Shown piece after piece: positions 1 to 64,000 of a stretch of 64,000 nucleotides of DNA. A program made the translations under genes and the position numbers. Location: assembly GCA_039621445.1 (NCBI GenBank), contig CP154957.1, forward strand, positions 33,085,132 to 33,149,131, in the 5' to 3' direction. The DNA comes from Euglena gracilis (taxonomy: Eukaryota > Euglenida > Euglenophyceae > Euglenales). The notes below the pieces were generated by a model. The model ran no database searches and was not told the DNA's origin. It saw only the letters and a program-made list of their open reading frames with translations. Every line of letters begins with the position of its first letter. The first letter of the stretch is position 1.

Positions 1-109
1 GCCGACGTTCCCCCAGCCCACATTCACATGCGCATGCATGCATGCATACACTCGCACACATTCACGTACACACAGGCACATGCACGAGCATGCGCACACA
101 CAGACACAC

Positions 110-278
110 CGAGCAGTGCCAGCGAATGGGCCATGTGGTAATGCACTCCGGTTTCCCAGATGGCGAGCATATTCCGCTGTCTCAGGAATTCCTTCAGTGC
201 ATGGGCTCCAAAGGCCCCCAATGCCACAGACGACGCTCCGGCCACTCCGGCCAGCACTCCTGCAGTCTGATCCGCCAT
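110..278 (-). CDS. TMEM256/DUF423-like small membrane protein, first coding exon (gene continues off the left edge)
   Basis: Translation starts at the ATG at 278-276 (MADQTAG). The exon encodes a Gly/Ala-rich first membrane helix with the family motif ALGAFGAHALK, then WETGVHYHMAHSLALLG. The motif pair GAFGAH and YH(x)2HSLALLG is characteristic of DUF423/TMEM256 proteins, which are about 110-residue multi-pass membrane proteins of unknown function. The exon is 169 bp (56 codons plus one base) and ends at donor CG|GTGTGT inside a TG-rich tract. The remaining exons should lie to the left of this window. Upstream ATGs exist in the same frame, but the conserved region begins just after this one. 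The gene follows the giant BEACH gene in the same orientation. Confidence 0.85.
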
Positions 279-812
279 GTGGTGGGTAACTGAACAGAAT
301 GGGGAGAAAGAGGGGGTGGGGGGAATGGGTGGGCACAACACATGAATTCTTGAGACATCTCACTAGAATTTTCATTTTATCATTTCAATTCCTTCCAGAC
401 CTCCTGAAGCAGAGGTCTAGGACTCAAGAGAGTTCATAAGAATTGTTTAAAAAGAGAGAGGTAATGTGAATTGAAGTCACCAAAATGACGTTGACCTGGA
501 ATGAGCAAAAAAAGTGCTGGGAATGCTTGTGAGCAAAGTTGGGTGCAGAGGTTTCATATCTGCAGAGAGACTTCTTCTCCAATACATTTATCAATTAATT
601 ACATGTGCCGTTTTCAAAGCGGATTTGGAATGCTGCTGGCCTCTGTGAACAGCAAAGCACACGCGAGCATGACAGGCCGGAGGGGTCAGTTATGAGGCTG
701 GGGCGGTCACCGTCCCTCCACCGCGGAGGTGCCAATGCGGTGTACTGGCAGAGAACGGCGTCACAACACGTGCGGTGCCAGGGCGGCGGCCCCCGGCCCC
801 CCGGCCACCGTC
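279..812 (-). other. Intergenic: 3' UTR of the BEACH gene and promoter/5' UTR of the TMEM256-like gene
   Basis: This 534-bp stretch lies between the stop codon of the BEACH gene (813-815) and the ATG of the next gene on the same strand. It is AT-richer than the flanking exons. I see no clear AATAAA signal in the minus sense, no conserved ORF and no RNA gene. The division between 3' UTR and promoter cannot be placed from sequence. Confidence 0.5.

Positions 813-64000
<63,188 letters not shown>

Overview
The window is eukaryotic nuclear DNA. It holds the 3' 63 kb of one giant gene on the minus strand, then the first exon of a second minus-strand gene. Coding pieces are short (about 25-330 bp) and very rich in G or C at third codon positions. 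They are bounded by GT-AG (at least once GC-AG) introns of about 100 bp to 5 kb. The introns are full of CA/TG microsatellites, C-run/G-run hairpins and small inverted-repeat elements. This suits an intron-rich, high-GC3 alga or other protist. I cannot name the organism.

Giant gene (64,000 down to the stop at 813; the 5' end lies beyond the right edge): about 78 exon calls give about 11.6 kb of coding sequence, roughly 3,850 codons. From N to C terminus the protein has an alpha-helical, armadillo-like part (64-48 kb), a concanavalin A-like beta-sandwich (47.9-45.7 kb), more helical repeats with low-complexity loops (45-19.8 kb), a PH-like BEACH-associated domain (18.2-14.1 kb), the BEACH domain (13.6-8.7 kb) and a C-terminal WD40 propeller (6.4-0.8 kb). 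That order is typical of the neurobeachin/LRBA/WDFY3/SPIRRIG class of membrane-trafficking and autophagy scaffolds. No FYVE finger is visible at the C terminus. Most neighbouring exons agree in intron phase, which is the main support for the boundaries. A few joins do not agree and are flagged.

Second gene (278 to 110, continuing off the left edge): the first coding exon of a TMEM256/DUF423 small membrane protein, 535 bp downstream of the giant gene's stop codon, in the same orientation.

Mobile and repeated DNA: at least eight small non-autonomous elements can be delimited. Several have exact 8-bp target-site duplications and CAGGG-type ends, as in hAT transposons. One 110-bp element appears to have inserted into a coding exon (52.4 kb). 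A 4.36-kb element with exact 20-bp inverted ends (53,425-57,781) occupies one intron and carries a GC3-rich open segment on the opposite strand. Several TG tracts begin exactly at splice donors. Introns not covered by a repeat entry show only AT-rich or G/C-run sequence with no gene I can support.
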